The position numbers and the translations under genes are program-made. From positions 6,975,345-7,039,344 of the forward strand of contig NC_030683.2 in assembly GCF_000004195.4 (NCBI RefSeq): a stretch of 64,000 bases of DNA, in the 5' to 3' direction. This DNA is from Xenopus tropicalis (taxonomy: Eukaryota; Chordata; Amphibia; Anura; Pipidae). The notes under the pieces were generated by a model that saw only the letters and a list, made by a program, of their open reading frames with translations, did no database searches and was not told where the DNA came from. Positions within the stretch are counted from its first letter, which is position 1, and every line of letters begins with the position of its first letter. Of this stretch, positions 36,503-50,500 are shown one piece after another.

Positions 36503-36847
36503 GTCTAGAGGACCCTGGTACATGACAATTCCTAGAGGTGTGTGAAGCCAATGTCCCACTCTGACCGACAAACAGAAGCTGCACACATACAAATAAGCAC
36601 TCTTGGTTGCATTCATTCATAATATCCTAATAATGAATCTGCCATAAACATTGACATTCTCCACCACTGTGAGAAGCACATTTTGATGTCTGTATAGGGT
36701 TCAATCAGACCAGTGCATAAAGCCATGGATAGTGTCCTCATACTATGGCTTTATACAGTCTCCTGTGGCTCTCAGGCTACTTGGGTAACAAAAAGGGCAA
36801 CGATACAATCATTTGGCATCATGAACACATGAAGAGATCCTTTAGGT

Positions 36848-37145
36848 TAGGTATCCCCAACCTTTTTTTACTCATGGACCACAATTAAATATAAAAAGAG
36901 TTGGTGAGCAACACAGGCATGTAAAGGGTTCATAGGAGTGCAAAATATGGGCTGTGATTGCCCCTATGTGGACTAATAATATTGAGGAGGCTCTGTTTGG
37001 CAGAACACCCAAGACTTATGCAACCAAAACTTGCCTCCGAGCCAGGAATTCAAAAATAACAACCTGCTTTGAGACCACTTGGAGCAACATCCAATGGGTT
37101 AGTGAGCAACATGGTGCTCGCAAGCTACTGGTTGGGGGATCACTG
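36848..37145. mobile_element. hAT MITE, intergenic
   Basis: TAGGTATCCCCAACC start (decayed CAG), GGTTGGGGGATCACTG end; flanks CTTTAGGT and CTTTAAGT. Confidence 0.75.
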
Positions 37146-37208
37146 CTTTAAGTGTGGGTCCATTTTTATCTTGGCTTATAGGTATTGCAGACATGGAATG
37201 AATTTCTT

Positions 37209-37885
37209 CTAGTTGTGCTGCTCCTCAACCCTATGGTACTTGTGCTGCTCCTCAACCCTATGGTACTTGTGCTGCTCCTCAACCCTATGGTACTTGTGCC
37301 GCTTCTCAACCCTATGGTACTTGTGCTGCTCTTCAACCCTATGGTACTTGTGCCGCTTCTCAACCCTATGGTACTTGTGCTGCTCTTCAACCCTATGGAA
37401 CGTGTGCTGCTCCTCAACCCTATGGTACTTGTGCTGCTCCACAACCCTATGGCACTTGTGCTGCTCCTCAACCCTATGGTACTTGTGCTGCTCCTCAACC
37501 CTATGGTACTTGTGCTGCTCCTCAACCCTATGGCACTTATGCTGCTCTTCAACCCATTGGTACTTGTGTTGCTCCTCAACCCTATGGTACTTGTGCTGCT
37601 CCTCAACCCTGATAGAGGTTAAGGTACTTGTGCTGCTCTTCAACCCTATGGTACTTGTGTTGCTCCTCAACCCTATGGTACTTGTGCTGCTCCTCAACCT
37701 ATGGTACTTGTGCTGCTCCTCAACCCTATGGTACTTTGTGTTGCTCCTCAACCCTATGGTACTTGTGCTGCTCCTCAACCCTATGGTACTTGTGCTGCTC
37801 CTCAACCCTATGGTACTTGTGCTGCTCCTCAACCCTATGGTACTTGTGCTGCTCTTCAACCCTATGGTACTTCTGCTGCTCTTCA
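37209..37885. repeat. 27-bp minisatellite, intergenic
   Basis: About 25 copies of CTGCTCCTCAACCCTATGGT plus ACTTGTG. The 27-base period keeps several frames open on both strands, which explains long spurious reading frames. Confidence 0.95.
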
Positions 37886-38004
37886 ACTCCTCTAGTGTAA
37901 ATGAACAAACACACACAGAAAAAATGTTTACCAACATCATACAAGGTTACTAGTATTAGTGTGTATCATAATGTGTTGACCCGAGGCTTTGGTCACTGTT
38001 TTTT

Positions 38005-38236
38005 GCCTTCAACTACAAGAATATGGAGCTACTACTATGGAACACATGGAGCTACTTCATAGCAGCTACTTGTTGTGGCTACTAAACTCCAGAAAATCCC
38101 CTGCCATAGAAAATACTGAGAATTGCCTCTGCTAAACACACGTAGAGACAGTTATAAGTTAATGATCAGCATTGTCTGTTTTAGTAGCTATGACATGTAG
38201 CTGCTTCTAGTAGCTCCATGTGTCTTCGCCCTAAAG
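38005..38236. mobile_element. MITE (AGGGCGAAGACACA end)
   Basis: Right end CTAGTAGCTCCATGTGTCTT; left part repeats CACATGGAGCTACTTC in inverted relation. Inverted relative to 35889-36040. Confidence 0.55.
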
Positions 38237-39106
38237 CGCATAATGTGAGTATAATAGAGAGTCAATACATGGTGATGTTCATGGATTGTCATTGGTGACG
38301 TGAATGGAGAAATAGTTCCTTCCAAACATTTCCCAGCACTCACCCTACCCACACACCAAAGTCACTGCCCATTTTCTTGTTTATAAGCACAGCAAGAGGT
38401 TAATTAACAAAGTGGAAAGCCTTCATCACCCTAGCTCACTTACAGGTGTCCAAACAAACAGTGTTTCTCACAATGCAGATGAAGTTTGTTCATGGCCCAA
38501 GGCTTGTTGTGACAGTAACTCCTTAGTTAATCCAAGTACAACACCTGTGTGGCAGCAACTGTTATTGGTTTCCATTGTTTTGGCCTCCAGCTGCTCTCAT
38601 TGGCTTCTTACTGTTTTATTGCCAGGACCTTTCCTGGGAATCACGGTGATGATCCCAGTCCCAGTTTGTAGACTGTTATGTTTTTGGGTAAGACTCCCCC
38701 ACGTGCCCCTATTGCAATGGGGAACAGACATGTTGGGGAAGCACTGGCAGAACAACATTGTTTTGTTAGTATTTGGGGTTAAAAGAATGAAAGTTAAAGA
38801 CTTGTTGATGGGAAGGGACATGATGCTACACATGGAACCAACCCAACTCAAGGCGGCATTTGATGCAATACTGTAGGAGTATCATTGAGAAATCTACAGA
38901 TATCCGATGAGTCAGAACCAGTAGGATGAACATGTGGTTTCAGTCATGACCATGTGGCATCAACATATTAAGAACAAAATGATACATCTGATTTAAAAGA
39001 CCTGACTAAGCCTGACTCTTAGTTTGGGTTTAAACATAGTTACTGCACTCTGCATGCACATCTTTTTTTAAGGGTTTCATACTTCAAAATTGTGATTTAT
39101 TTACAT
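38237..39106. other. Intergenic stretch without a recognised gene
   Basis: An open frame of 154 codons at 38412-38876 is the only notable item; it resembles no family I know and has no paired promoter or splice pattern. Otherwise nothing recognised. Confidence 0.5.
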
Positions 39107-39850
39107 ATAAACATAGTAACATAGTAAGTTAGGTTGAAAAAAGACACAAGTCCATCAAGTTCAAACTTATTTTTCTATATACAGTATAACCTGCCTAACT
39201 GCTAGTTGATCCAGAGAAAGGCAAAAACCCCATCTGAAGCCTCATTAATTTGTCTGACTACAAGATGTCAATGGGACCAGTCCCTGAATCAGCTTCTACT
39301 AAGAGCTATCGCCCCTACCCCTGTATTCTCTCACTTGCTAAATACCACCCAACCCTTAACTTTCCCCATAACTGAGACTTTCCATGCCCTTTACCAGATT
39401 AGTTGCCCTTCTCTGGACCCTCTCTAACTCAGTAATGTCCCGTTTGAGCACTGGAGACCAAAACTGAACAGCATATTCTAGATGGGGCCTTACCAGCACT
39501 CTATAAAGGGGAAGAATAACCCCCCTCCTGTGAATCTATACCCCTTTTAATACAGCTCAATACCCTGTTTGCCCTACAGCTGCTGCCTGGCATTGCTTGC
39601 TACAGCCAAGTTTATTATCTACAAGGCTCCAAGGTCCTTCTGCTTTATTGAGCTGCCTAGTGCAGTCCCATTAAGGGTATAAGTGGGGGCATATCTTTAC
39701 ATCCCAGGTGCATGACCTTACATTTATCCACATTAAACCTCATCTGCCACTTAGCCGCCCAGATTGCCAGTTTGTCCTGCTGCACATACTTTATGTGAAA
39801 ATATGGAAATTGGTAGTGATTTCCTGCTGATTCCTCCATACTCCTGGGCG
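39107..39850 (-). mobile_element. CR1-like LINE 3' fragment, intergenic
   Basis: On the minus strand: DKLAIWAAKWQMRFNVDKCK then VMHLG, and further on [20 protein letters not shown]. These are conserved blocks of CR1-type reverse transcriptase. Frame is broken. Confidence 0.85.
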
Positions 39851-41239
39851 GCCCACCGGCCTCTGAGTCTTTCTTTTATGTCCCAACTTGGGTTTGATTG
39901 ATTGATATGCAGGACTTTATAGAAATAGGAAGCTAAAAGATAATTACATTTGATATTATGAGTTCAATATGCCTTATCTGGATAGTTTTAACCATCATTT
40001 AGCACCATCTTCTTTATTTCATGCTTAAGAACATTTTATTGGTCCAATTGTCTGTTTTTTTAAATAAACTTGCCCCACATAGTGATAAATGGTTGGTGAC
40101 AAGTGGTTGTTCCCCTTCATTGACCTTTATGTTAGATCCTTTCTCTATAGTATAACTGACATTGGACTGTAGTTGATCTCTAACTGAAGTGACTACCATT
40201 GGTGTGTAAGGGTAAATCACTGGTTAGTGCAAAAATGAGGGGGTCTGAACCCCCAACCTTCACAATCACTCAGCACTAGGCCTACATTATCTGGGCCAAT
40301 CTAGCTGTGCTTCCCACCTCTGTGGTCCAATGTCTTGTTCTTGTTATATGGACACTGGGCCAAACAAAGGAGTATTCTGTTGGTCAGTACATATATAGGG
40401 GCTTGAGGTTCTTTCTCTCCTCAACTTTAGAAAACACCCCATGATGCAGAGAATTAAACCATATTAACTATTCCTGCTTTGAAAAAAAAATACTTTTAGA
40501 CACTCATGTTTGGACCCTTGGCAGGACAACCTGTGATCTTTGGTGCCCAACTGGACTGTCTGCAAGGGGATCCCATATCAACACCAAGGGGAACTGGAAT
40601 GTGTATCAGGAGTCAGATACATACAGCTGGGAAGTATTTCCAACACACAGTTTGTGTTCACTTTTTCAGAGAGGGGAAACTTTGCAGGTTGAGGTTTGTG
40701 CACTTTATCTACAGATTATTATCTTGTGTCTATTCTCCCTAGTTGTAAGGGTTAATCTCTTTAACTCCGTCTGTGCTTCTCTGCACTATATCTAAGCAGT
40801 CACGAACCGGTTCGATTTAATCTGTGCGTCGGCGAAACATCTGATATCGTCTGCGCATGTGCGCTGATCAGGGAACTTGTACAAACGATACAACCAGTAT
40901 GTGTATTGCAAACAAGTTCAAATTTATTTTGTTTTGATATTACTTATATAGTAGATAGAAAAACACATCCCAATATGCTTACGTATCATGGGTGGGTACA
41001 TATGCCTTGCAATTATTAGTAGAAATACAGAAATTATTTAATTAGCTGCTGAAGCTTTATTATGATCTCTTAGCCTTGAATATTAGCTGAGATAATCAAG
41101 GCCGGAGCAACTTGGACAAGGAACAAGATAATGAGGATAATCATAACAACTGAAGTAATACATACACAGGCCTTCATGATTCAAAACAAAATTGTGTAAA
41201 TTCAGCATTTAGCAATTTAAACCCTATCACTAGTTAGTA
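39851..41239. other. Intergenic stretch, nothing recognised
   Basis: AT-rich unique-looking sequence between the CR1-like fragment and the plus-copy promoter. No exon, repeat end or RNA gene was identified; distal regulatory DNA is possible. Confidence 0.5.
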
Positions 41240-41501
41240 CCAGCTTATTGCTGCTGCACAGAAACCTTTAGTACACAAGGAGGGCAATAACACAGCTCTG
41301 TTTATTTTGGCCGCTCCCCCCCCCATGGCCCCACTCATTACCTTGACCCGGCCAGTCCAAACACTCGCTTCCCATTCTGCAGTCATTGCTCACCCTGTGT
41401 GTGACAGTGAGTTGTGTTGGAACGTGGGTGGGCTGGGTGTTTAAGTAGAACGGTGCCGTTTGGGGGCCCAGAAGGACAGACAGCACGGAGCTACAGACAC
41501 A
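41240..41501 (+). promoter_or_regulatory. Proximal promoter and 5' leader of plus-copy A2M-like gene
   Basis: A TATA-like TTTAAGTAG sits at about 41440, some 60 bases before the ATG, so transcription probably starts near 41465-41475 (inference). A G-rich GGGTGGGCTGGG motif is immediately upstream. The start ATG has A at -3. The whole block matches the promoter arm at 32342-32604 almost base for base in inverted orientation. Confidence 0.6.
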
Positions 41502-41569
41502 ATGCTGCTAAGGGCCCTCCATGTGGGGCTCCTCCTGCTGCAGCTCTCTGGGGCACTGGGGGCAAAGCT
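41502..41569 (+). CDS. Plus copy exon 1: start codon and signal peptide
   Basis: 68 bp; ATG at 41502, hydrophobic leader, donor GTGAGT. Same as minus-copy exon 1. Confidence 0.94.
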
Positions 41570-44500
41570 GTGAGTATCTCTATGGAGTTGGCTATGAGTC
41601 TGTAGTGTATGGAACAAAACTGCATGTCTTGTGTTGTAAATGGCTCTTTGGTTCCCTTTAGCCCTTCTCCCTCAACCATGATGGTTTCTGTGCATTTGTT
41701 TCATTTGACCTGAGTACTTGTCTCTCATTGTGCGATTTTCCCTTTAGTTGCCTTCAAGGGGCTGACGTTTAGTATGATATAGACATTGATATTGTGAGAC
41801 AGTTTGTAATTGTCTATGAAGATTCTCATTCATCCAGGTCATTATATACAGTACAGGTTTGGGAACCCTTTTTCGGAGACCCATTCTCCAGAAAGTTCCA
41901 AATATCTTCCATTAGACTGTGTTATAAGCAAATAATTCAATTTTTAAAAATAATTTCCCTTTTCTCTGTAATAATAAAACAGTACCTGTACTTGATCCCA
42001 ACTAAGATATAATTACCCCTTATTGGGGCAGAACAGCCCTATTGGGTTTATTTAATGGTTAAATGATTCCCTTTTCTCTGTAATAATAAAACAGTACCTG
42101 TACTTGATCCCAACTAAGATATAATTACCCCTTATTGGGGCAGAACAGCCCTATTGGGTTTATTTAATGGTTAAATGATTCCCTTTTCTCTGTAATAATA
42201 AAACAGTACCTGTACTTGATCCCAACTAAGATATAATTACCCCTTATTGGGGCAGAACAGCCCTATTGGGTTTATTTCATGGTTAAATGATTCCCTTTTC
42301 TCTGTAATAATAAAACAGTACCTGTACTTGATCCCAACTAAGATATAATTACCCCTTATTGGGGGCAGAACAGCCCTATTGGGTTTATTTAATGGTTAAA
42401 TGATTCCCTTTTCTCTGTAATAATAAAACAGTTCCTGTACTTGATCCCAACTAAGATATAATTACCCCTTATTGGGGGCAGAACAATCCTACTGTGTTTA
42501 TTTAATATGTAAATCATATTTTAGTAGAAACCCAGGTCCCGAGAATTCTGGATAACAGAATCCCATACCTGTAACTAGTAGAATTAAGTCTAAAACAACT
42601 AGACTTTTCTGAGTTTTCTTGAAAACATTTTGCCACTCACAGTGCCTAGACCTAAATACGCCCCTGCTCCTGGTGAGTGAAATGACCCTGGAGTTCTGGG
42701 AAAACGTTGCACTGTGGGGGGAAAAACATGGCGATTGCACCCAATGTTGCATTTTGCTGCACTTGCAGTCGTAAATAGCCTGTGTATGTATGTATATATA
42801 ATTATGCACTTTGTGCCCCTTCTCCTAAGTGTTCAACTGCATTAACTTCTGACCCTCCCACAGGCAATATGCAGTCATCTTCCCCTCAGAGATGGTCTCC
42901 CCCCAATCTGAACAAGCCTGTGTGCACCTGGAGGGGGCAGATGGAGGCAGCAGGATACACATCACCCTGGAGATGGGCAAACGTAACACAACGGTGCTGG
43001 AGAAGACATCACAGCAGAAATCCTACTTCAGATGCATTACATTTGAGGTACTCTGCATGGCTATATGATATAGACAATATACAACCCATACACTGCATAG
43101 TGGGGCAGAAGGGGCAGGTTCAACACCTACAAACACAGCCCCACTCTCTTTTCCTGGTGGGCTACATCTCAGTGTGTCCCAGAGGTCTCAATAAAGCCAT
43201 GTACTTAAATGTAACCAATCCTTGCCAGATATTTTAGGGCTCCATTCATTCTAAGTGACACCAATGGAAGCCATCAGTGAGCCTTCAGTGATGTTGTAGA
43301 ACTGGGCATTTTCTCTGGTATACTTGGCACCTTGTCTACACACATGCAAAAATAGGTCTTGACAATACATGTTCTTTATCAGTTGTTCTGAACGCCAGAT
43401 TGCCACACCAACAGGAGGAGAATAGTCTAGTCCGACCGACCAGGAGTTATTTCATGTATGATTAAAGGAATACTGTCAGGGGAAAACATGTTTTTTTCAA
43501 AACCCATCAGTTAATAGAGCTTCTACAGCAGAATCCTGCATTGTAATCTGTTTTTCCCATGGGGCTAGCCATATTCTTCATTTCCCAGGGTGCCACAGCC
43601 ATGTGACCTGTGCTCTGATAAACTTCAGTCACACTTTACTACTGCGCTGCAAGTTGCAGTGATATCCCCCCTCACCCCCAGCAGCCGATCAGCAGAACAA
43701 TGGGAAGGGAGCAAGATAGCAGCTCCCAGTAGGTATCAGAATAGCACTCAATAGTAAGAAATCCAAGTCCGGCTTGGGACTCCTCCAGTTACATGGGAGT
43801 AGGAGAAACAATAGGTTAGCTGAAAGCAGTTCTAATGTGTAGCGCAGGCTGAAAGCTCAGACTCAGGCACACTTTACTGCTGCGCTGCAAGTTGGAGTGA
43901 TATCCCCCCCCTCCCAGCAGCCGATCAGCAGAACAATGGGAAGGGAGCAAGATAGCAGCTCCCAGTAGGTATCAGAATAGCACTCAATAGTAAGAAATCC
44001 AAGTCCGGCTTGGGACTCCTCCAGTTACATGGGAGTAGGAGAAACAATAGGTTAGCTGAAAGCAGTTCTAATGTGTAGCGCTGGCTGAAAGCTCAGACTC
44101 AGGCACACTTTACTGCTGTGCTGCAAGTTGGAGTGATATCCCCCCCCCTCCCAGCAGCCGATCAGCAGAACAATGGGAAGGGAGCAAGATAGCAGCTCCC
44201 AGTAGGTATCAGAATAGCACTCAATAGTAAGAAATCCAAGTCCGGCTTGGGACTCCTCCAGTTACATGGGAGTAGGAGAAACAATAGGTTAGCTGAAAGC
44301 AGTTCTAATGTGTAGCGCTGGCTGAAAGCTCAGACTCAGGCACAAGGCACTGAGATGGCGCCTACACACCAATATTACAGCTACAAATACATTTGTTGGT
44401 TCAAGAATAAAATGTTAAATGGCAGAGGGAATTATTTGCTGTGTAACAGTGTCATTTAGAGATACAAAGTAGCCTATAAATATCATGGCAGTGTCCCATT

Positions 44501-47500
44501 TGAATTCATTGTCGGGGGCTTTCTCTCCCAGTACTGCCACTCAGGTTACAGACATCTTGCAATCAACTGTGTGCCCATTACTAAACACAATATGCCAGCT
44601 ATTATGCAAATGTCTGTTTGTACATCTCTTACTACATATTTAAAGATCAGGGGCACTAATGGGTAAATAGTTTTGAAATGTGTTCTTTGGAGCATTTAGT
44701 AAATCAGTTATGAAGTCCTCACTACAGGAAAGTAAATACCAGTTCAGTTCAAACAATGCCTGGACATCCAGTGAAATCTCTTCTCCAGCTGAACTTTTAG
44801 TATGTTACAGAATGGCCAGTTCTAAACACACCTTTTCAATCGGTCCTCACTATTTTTTTTTTTTTATAGATTTTTAAACTATTTGCCTTCTTCTTCTTAC
44901 TCTTAGCAGCTTTCAAATGGGGGGGTCACTGACCCCGGCAGCAAAAACACTATTGCTCTGTGAGGCTCCAGTTTTATTGTTATTGTTTCTTTTTATACCT
45001 TCTTTTTCTATTCAGGCCTCTCCTATTAATTTAAACCCTTTCATTTAAATGGTTGCTAAGGTAACTTGGATCCTAGCAACCAGATAGCTGCTGCAATTCC
45101 AAACTGCAGAGCTGATGAACAAAAAGTGAAATAACCAAAAAAAATACAAATAATATCAAATGAAGACCAATTGCAATAATACTCTCTACATCTTACTAAC
45201 AGTTAACTCAAAAGTGAACAACCCCTTTAATAGATGTGTTTCTTTTGATAGAGGACTCAGTGCAGCGTTTCTGTGAGTGCTTATGGCTGTATTTACATAG
45301 ACCTTTCTGATAAAGCTTATTGAGTTTTTTACCTTTAGTATAGAACAATATAATAATGACATTTGTCCAATACAGGTGCCGCCTCCCACTAATGGGAATG
45401 AAGAAGTGGCCACCATGCAGGTTTCCATTGAGAGTGGAGGGGAGACAATAAGCAACAGCCGTAGAGTTCTGGTGAAGAGAGCAAGAACCAGTCTTTTTGT
45501 TCAGACGGACAAAGCTGTATACAAACCAGGCCAGACAGGTAACCTACCATGGGGGGAGCTTCCTACAGACTATTGTTGGGCTTACTGGAATACATAGCCA
45601 TAAGAAACCTCAGGCCACATTCATATTATGCCCCATTGGATGTAAAGATGGCCCAGTACATCTATATTCCCTAAGGATAAGGGGCAATATGGTGGACCTC
45701 TATACAACTTAATGCACCCTATGCTGGATATACTGCGAGTAGAGTTTCTTAAATGGTAACTACCATGAATACAGCTATTTATAACTAGTCTAGTTGCAAT
45801 GTGGACATTTTGTTTTGGTTAAATGGGATCGCTTTCAATGCCCAAACCATAATATACACCATACCTGCAGTGAAGTATAGTGGTAGTGTCATAATGCTGT
45901 GGGGCAGCTTCTCATCAGGGACTGGGCATGATGACCAAGATGACCAAGATCAGCAAGATGATCACCATGATGATGGTCCATGATGATCATAATCCATCTC
46001 CTTGATCACCACGATGATCATCTTGGTCATCCTCAAGATGGCACAAGTATGGATGGTCCAAAATTCCAGTAAAAACACTTATTTCAGGCTTTGAAATAAA
46101 AAAAAGATCCAGAAGAACAAACCTTTACTTTACAATTCATTATTCAGTATTACAAAATAATTCAATACGGACCTTTATACTTTTGCAAGGTTCTGTATAT
46201 AAGAAATATGGAGCCGTCACTATATTAATTTGACATTTTCTTATTTCTTCCAGTGAGATTTCGAGTGGTTTCCCTTAAAGAAAACCTGCAACCAGAAGAA
46301 AGTCAGGTAAGAACAGGGTTAAGAGAATATAATATATACAAGAATATAATGTAACAGACGGAGTTATAGACATTAGAGGAAACAGCAGAAAGCTCTCAAA
46401 GCAAGAGGTATTGGGTACATGAGTCTGAACCAGCAGTGACTTACATAGATGTCTAACCCAAGTGAAAAGATCTTTTTTTTTTTAATGCTCTTCTTTTTTG
46501 TCTTTATTACAGGTGCCAACCATTGAATTACAGGTATGTATAAAGCTATAAATATACCGTGAATCAGTAGCCATTGTCTGATGGGGGAAGGTTCCTGTGA
46601 ATTTCTGGAACTGAATAATGAACTGTAGAAGGTTTTTAGTCTCAACAGTGAAAAGTAAAAGATAAGTCTGAAGGTGTAACTGTTTAGAGAGATCCCCAAC
46701 CAGTGGCTCAGGGGCAACATGTTGCTCACAATTTCTTTTGCCGTTGCTCCCAGTGGCCTCAAAGTAGGAGCCATTTTAAAATTTCTGGCTTGGAGACAAG
46801 TTTTGGAAGCACAGACACAGTTTTACTCCAAGCAGAGCCCACTGCAGGCCAGCTGCCCACATGGGGCTACCAAATAGCCAATCACAGCTCTTATTTGGCA
46901 TTTTCAAATAACTTTTTTCATGCTTGTGTTGCTCCCCAACATTATTTGCATGTGGCTTGCAAGTAAAAACGATTGGGGATCCCTGCTTTAGATTATATTT
47001 ATCATATAGTGAAACAGATATCTTCACTGTCCTGAAATACTGGGAAATACCCCTGCACTGTTGGTAGAAACATGACCAATTGCCAATTTGTGACCTTGGC
47101 CATTTGGAGGACTTTCATGGCACTGAAGATCATTATCTTGTGCCCATCTTTGAAGTGAGACCAGGCTTTGTGGCCAGTTAGTAGACGTACGTTACAGTAG
47201 ACACTGCCCTTACATGAATGAGGTGCTACATGAAAGTGGCTTCTACAAAGACTAGAGATGAATGATGATTTGCTGTTCCTTCAAGGACCCAGGGAAGAAC
47301 CGTATTGGCCAGTGGCTGAACGTGAGTCTCCAGCAAGGAATCGCTGAGCTCTCACTGCCCCTCTCTTCCGAGCCCTCATTAGGAGAATATTCCATTCGTG
47401 TAAAGGACACTGTCCATCGCTTCAGTGTGGAAGAATACGGTAAGGACCAGCCCAACCTTATCCCAAATATAATTGTACTTTATTCTCACATTTATTAATT

Positions 47501-50500
47501 TATTTCCGCAGTTCTGCCCAGATTTGAGGTCACTCTCCAACTCCCCAGAGTGGTTGCTGTTAACAGTAAACAATTCGCTGTTAACATCTGTGCCAGGTAA
47601 GTTCTGGGGAGATTCTTGTCCAATAGGCACAACTGGGAAATTCAGTAGATTTTACTTCTTTTACTGCAACTGCCCTAAAATGTTAACGTTTCTCTGTAGA
47701 GTATGTGCTAGCAAAGGTGCAATTGGCACAAGGTAGCAATGTGTAGCAGCTGGACTGGGCACAACATAAAGCTGATGGGTACTATTTGGCACCCATAAAT
47801 GTACATATGACTGCAAAGGTAAATGAGCCACGTTGTCTTCACAGACACCAGTTCCACTAGTACCTGGGACAATAGTCACCCCAGTTTCCATCTAAATTAG
47901 CCTATGGGCCATTCCCCCCCAATTTGGGAATGTCTACAAGTATAACATATACAGTATAAGCCCCCTTTTAATTGAAACTGGGACTTGATCTGATTTACAT
48001 TGTTTGCCAACTTTGTTATCTTTTTTTTTTATTTTTAATAAGCCCTAGCCCTGTTTAAAGATCATGACTTCAGATATTTGGATTCAAAATTCAGAGGGAG
48101 GAAATATTCCTGGATTTCGGCATTCTTGGAAAGGACTGTGGGACTTTATTAAAGAAGGTTTTTGTGTCCCCCTCCTGCAGGTATACTTATGGGAAACCAG
48201 TGCAGGGAACCTATAAGGTCAATGTGTGCCGGAAGCATTACAGCTACAGAACCATGGTTGCCAGTGACCAAGGGAGAGATCTTTGTGCCGATTTCAGTGG
48301 AACGGTGAGGAGACGTAGTGGAATTATTGTTAAACCATAGTTCTAGGTACTAATAACATTTGTATGTGTAGGATTCTCATACAGTCCCCACCAGTATCTC
48401 TATATCATGGATATCGATTGGTTTGTTGAACCCTAGCAACCAGACAGCTGCTGAACAGAAAGCTAAATAATTCAATAAACACAAATAATCGATTGCAAAC
48501 TGTGTCAGAATTCATTTAAGGGCGAACAACCCCTTTAATTCAGTTTCTGCCCTTCAGCTGAGTCAGTCCGGTTGCTCCACCTTGGATGTGCAGTCTTCTA
48601 CCTACAATCTTCTATTAAGCGAATGGCAGTTGAACCTGGAGGGGACTGGCTCAGTTCTAGAAGATGGGACAGGTGAGAACCACACAAGGTGCATGGAACT
48701 CCCAGGTAAAGATGGGGCGCAGGCTGTACAGGTGCTCATATGGGACTTGCAGTCCCACTGCCCTCTCTACCCTGAGTGACTGATGGAAAATCCAGCATTT
48801 AAGACGGCAGCTTAAATTGTATTCTTTCACTACTTCTCAAGAGCAAGAGAAGAGGCTAAATTCTTTGAATGTCATGCCAAATTGGTGACATTTGGCCAGT
48901 AATCCCCAACCAGTGGCTCGGGGGCAACATGTTGCCCCCAACCCCTCGGATGTTGCTCCCAGTGGCTTCAAAGCAGGTGCTTATTTTTGAATTCCTGGCT
49001 TGGAGGCAAGTTTTGGTTGCAAAAAAACAGGTGTACTGCCAAACAGAGCCTTCTGTAGGCTGCCAGTCCAAATAGGGGACTACAAATAGCCAATCACAGC
49101 CCTTATTTTGCACCCCAAATACGGGTGTTGCACCCCAGCTCTCTTTACAATTGAATATGGCTTACGGGTAATAAAGGTCGGGGACCCCTGCACTTGGCAG
49201 AACTGAGAAGGAAGAGTTAATTTAACATAGGGTTTAATTGGGAGAGACAATCTGGTTTAATGTCTTCTCTAAAATGTGCCAAATGCGCCAAAAAAACCCA
49301 ACAAGGAGCAATTTAGAGTCAAGTTTATTGAGCAACTCGATATTGTTTGGCCACAGGTCTCAAATTGTGCTTCTCTCTCACAGGAATTGAGATTTCTGCA
49401 TCTGGTAGATCCCAGATTTCAAGCCAACTCACCACTGTGACCTTCCTGGATGCTGACGATACTTACAAGCCTGGAATCTCATATATTGGCACCGTAAGAC
49501 TTTTATTGCACTAATTATTATTATAACATTTCGCTACAGCTAAAATGTACAGGTGTTTTTCAGAATATTCTCTAATCCCTAATCCCTCAATTGTGGATAC
49601 TAAAAGGAGGGTTACTTAGAAGTGGGCAGGTTTTCAGGCAGAATGGGATGTATCAGGGCATTTTTCAGCAAACCTAACTTTCCATCTTGCCCTCCCTGCA
49701 GGTGAAGGTTGTAGATGCCAGTGACACCCCCATCCCAAACCAAACAGTGTATCTGACCAGTTTAGATGGAATGGTGAACCAGACCTTGGAGACAGATGAG
49801 AATGGACTTGCTCCCTTCAAACTAGAGAACACAGCAGAGTGGAAGGTTAAGGTGTTCCTGACGGTATGTACAATGCCATGGGAATGTAATGCAGCTCTGT
49901 TTGGGAAGAAAATTACAAAGCTACATTTTTATCATCATCATCATTTATATATGTTTGATACATTAAACAGAGCTTTGCATGCTGCCCGACCAACAGCAAG
50001 TGCTGGGAGTTGTATCTGTACAAGACCTGACCTGATATAGAATGTTACTGTAGTCATCTTGACCTACTGTGTCCATCTTGCCGTTCTTTACCAGCTGTCC
50101 CACAATTTCTTATTCACAACTGCTGCTTGCAAGACCCCACTATGTAGGAGGCTACAGGCAGTCATTCCTATTGAAATCTGGATCTTCTAAGACAGCTTAA
50201 GACTCTGCTCCAGAGGAGCTTACAATCTAATTTGCCTAGAAGAGCAACTCTCAAACATCACACTGTGGTCAGTTTAATTAGGAACCAATCAATATGCCAG
50301 TGCAGTTTTGGACTGGGGAGGAAGCTGTTTAAAAAACATGCTCTACATCTGAAAGGTAATATCTCCAAGATCAAACTGCTCATATTCCCACCTAAACCTG
50401 GACCCCAACCTCCATCCAATATTACATAACCCTGCATCTATTTTTTCAAGTCAGGTGCCTAGGTGTCACCTTAGACCCCTTCATTACTTTCCCAGTCCAC

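Noticed and set aside
37209..37953. Long open frames of about 243-246 codons on both strands
   Set aside because: Produced by a 27-bp tandem repeat whose period is a multiple of three; both strands and several frames are open, with no promoter or family match.
38412..38876. 154-codon intergenic open frame
   Set aside because: Longest non-repeat frame in the spacer, but no recognisable domain, no splice partners and a small-protein look with odd composition; not called as a gene.
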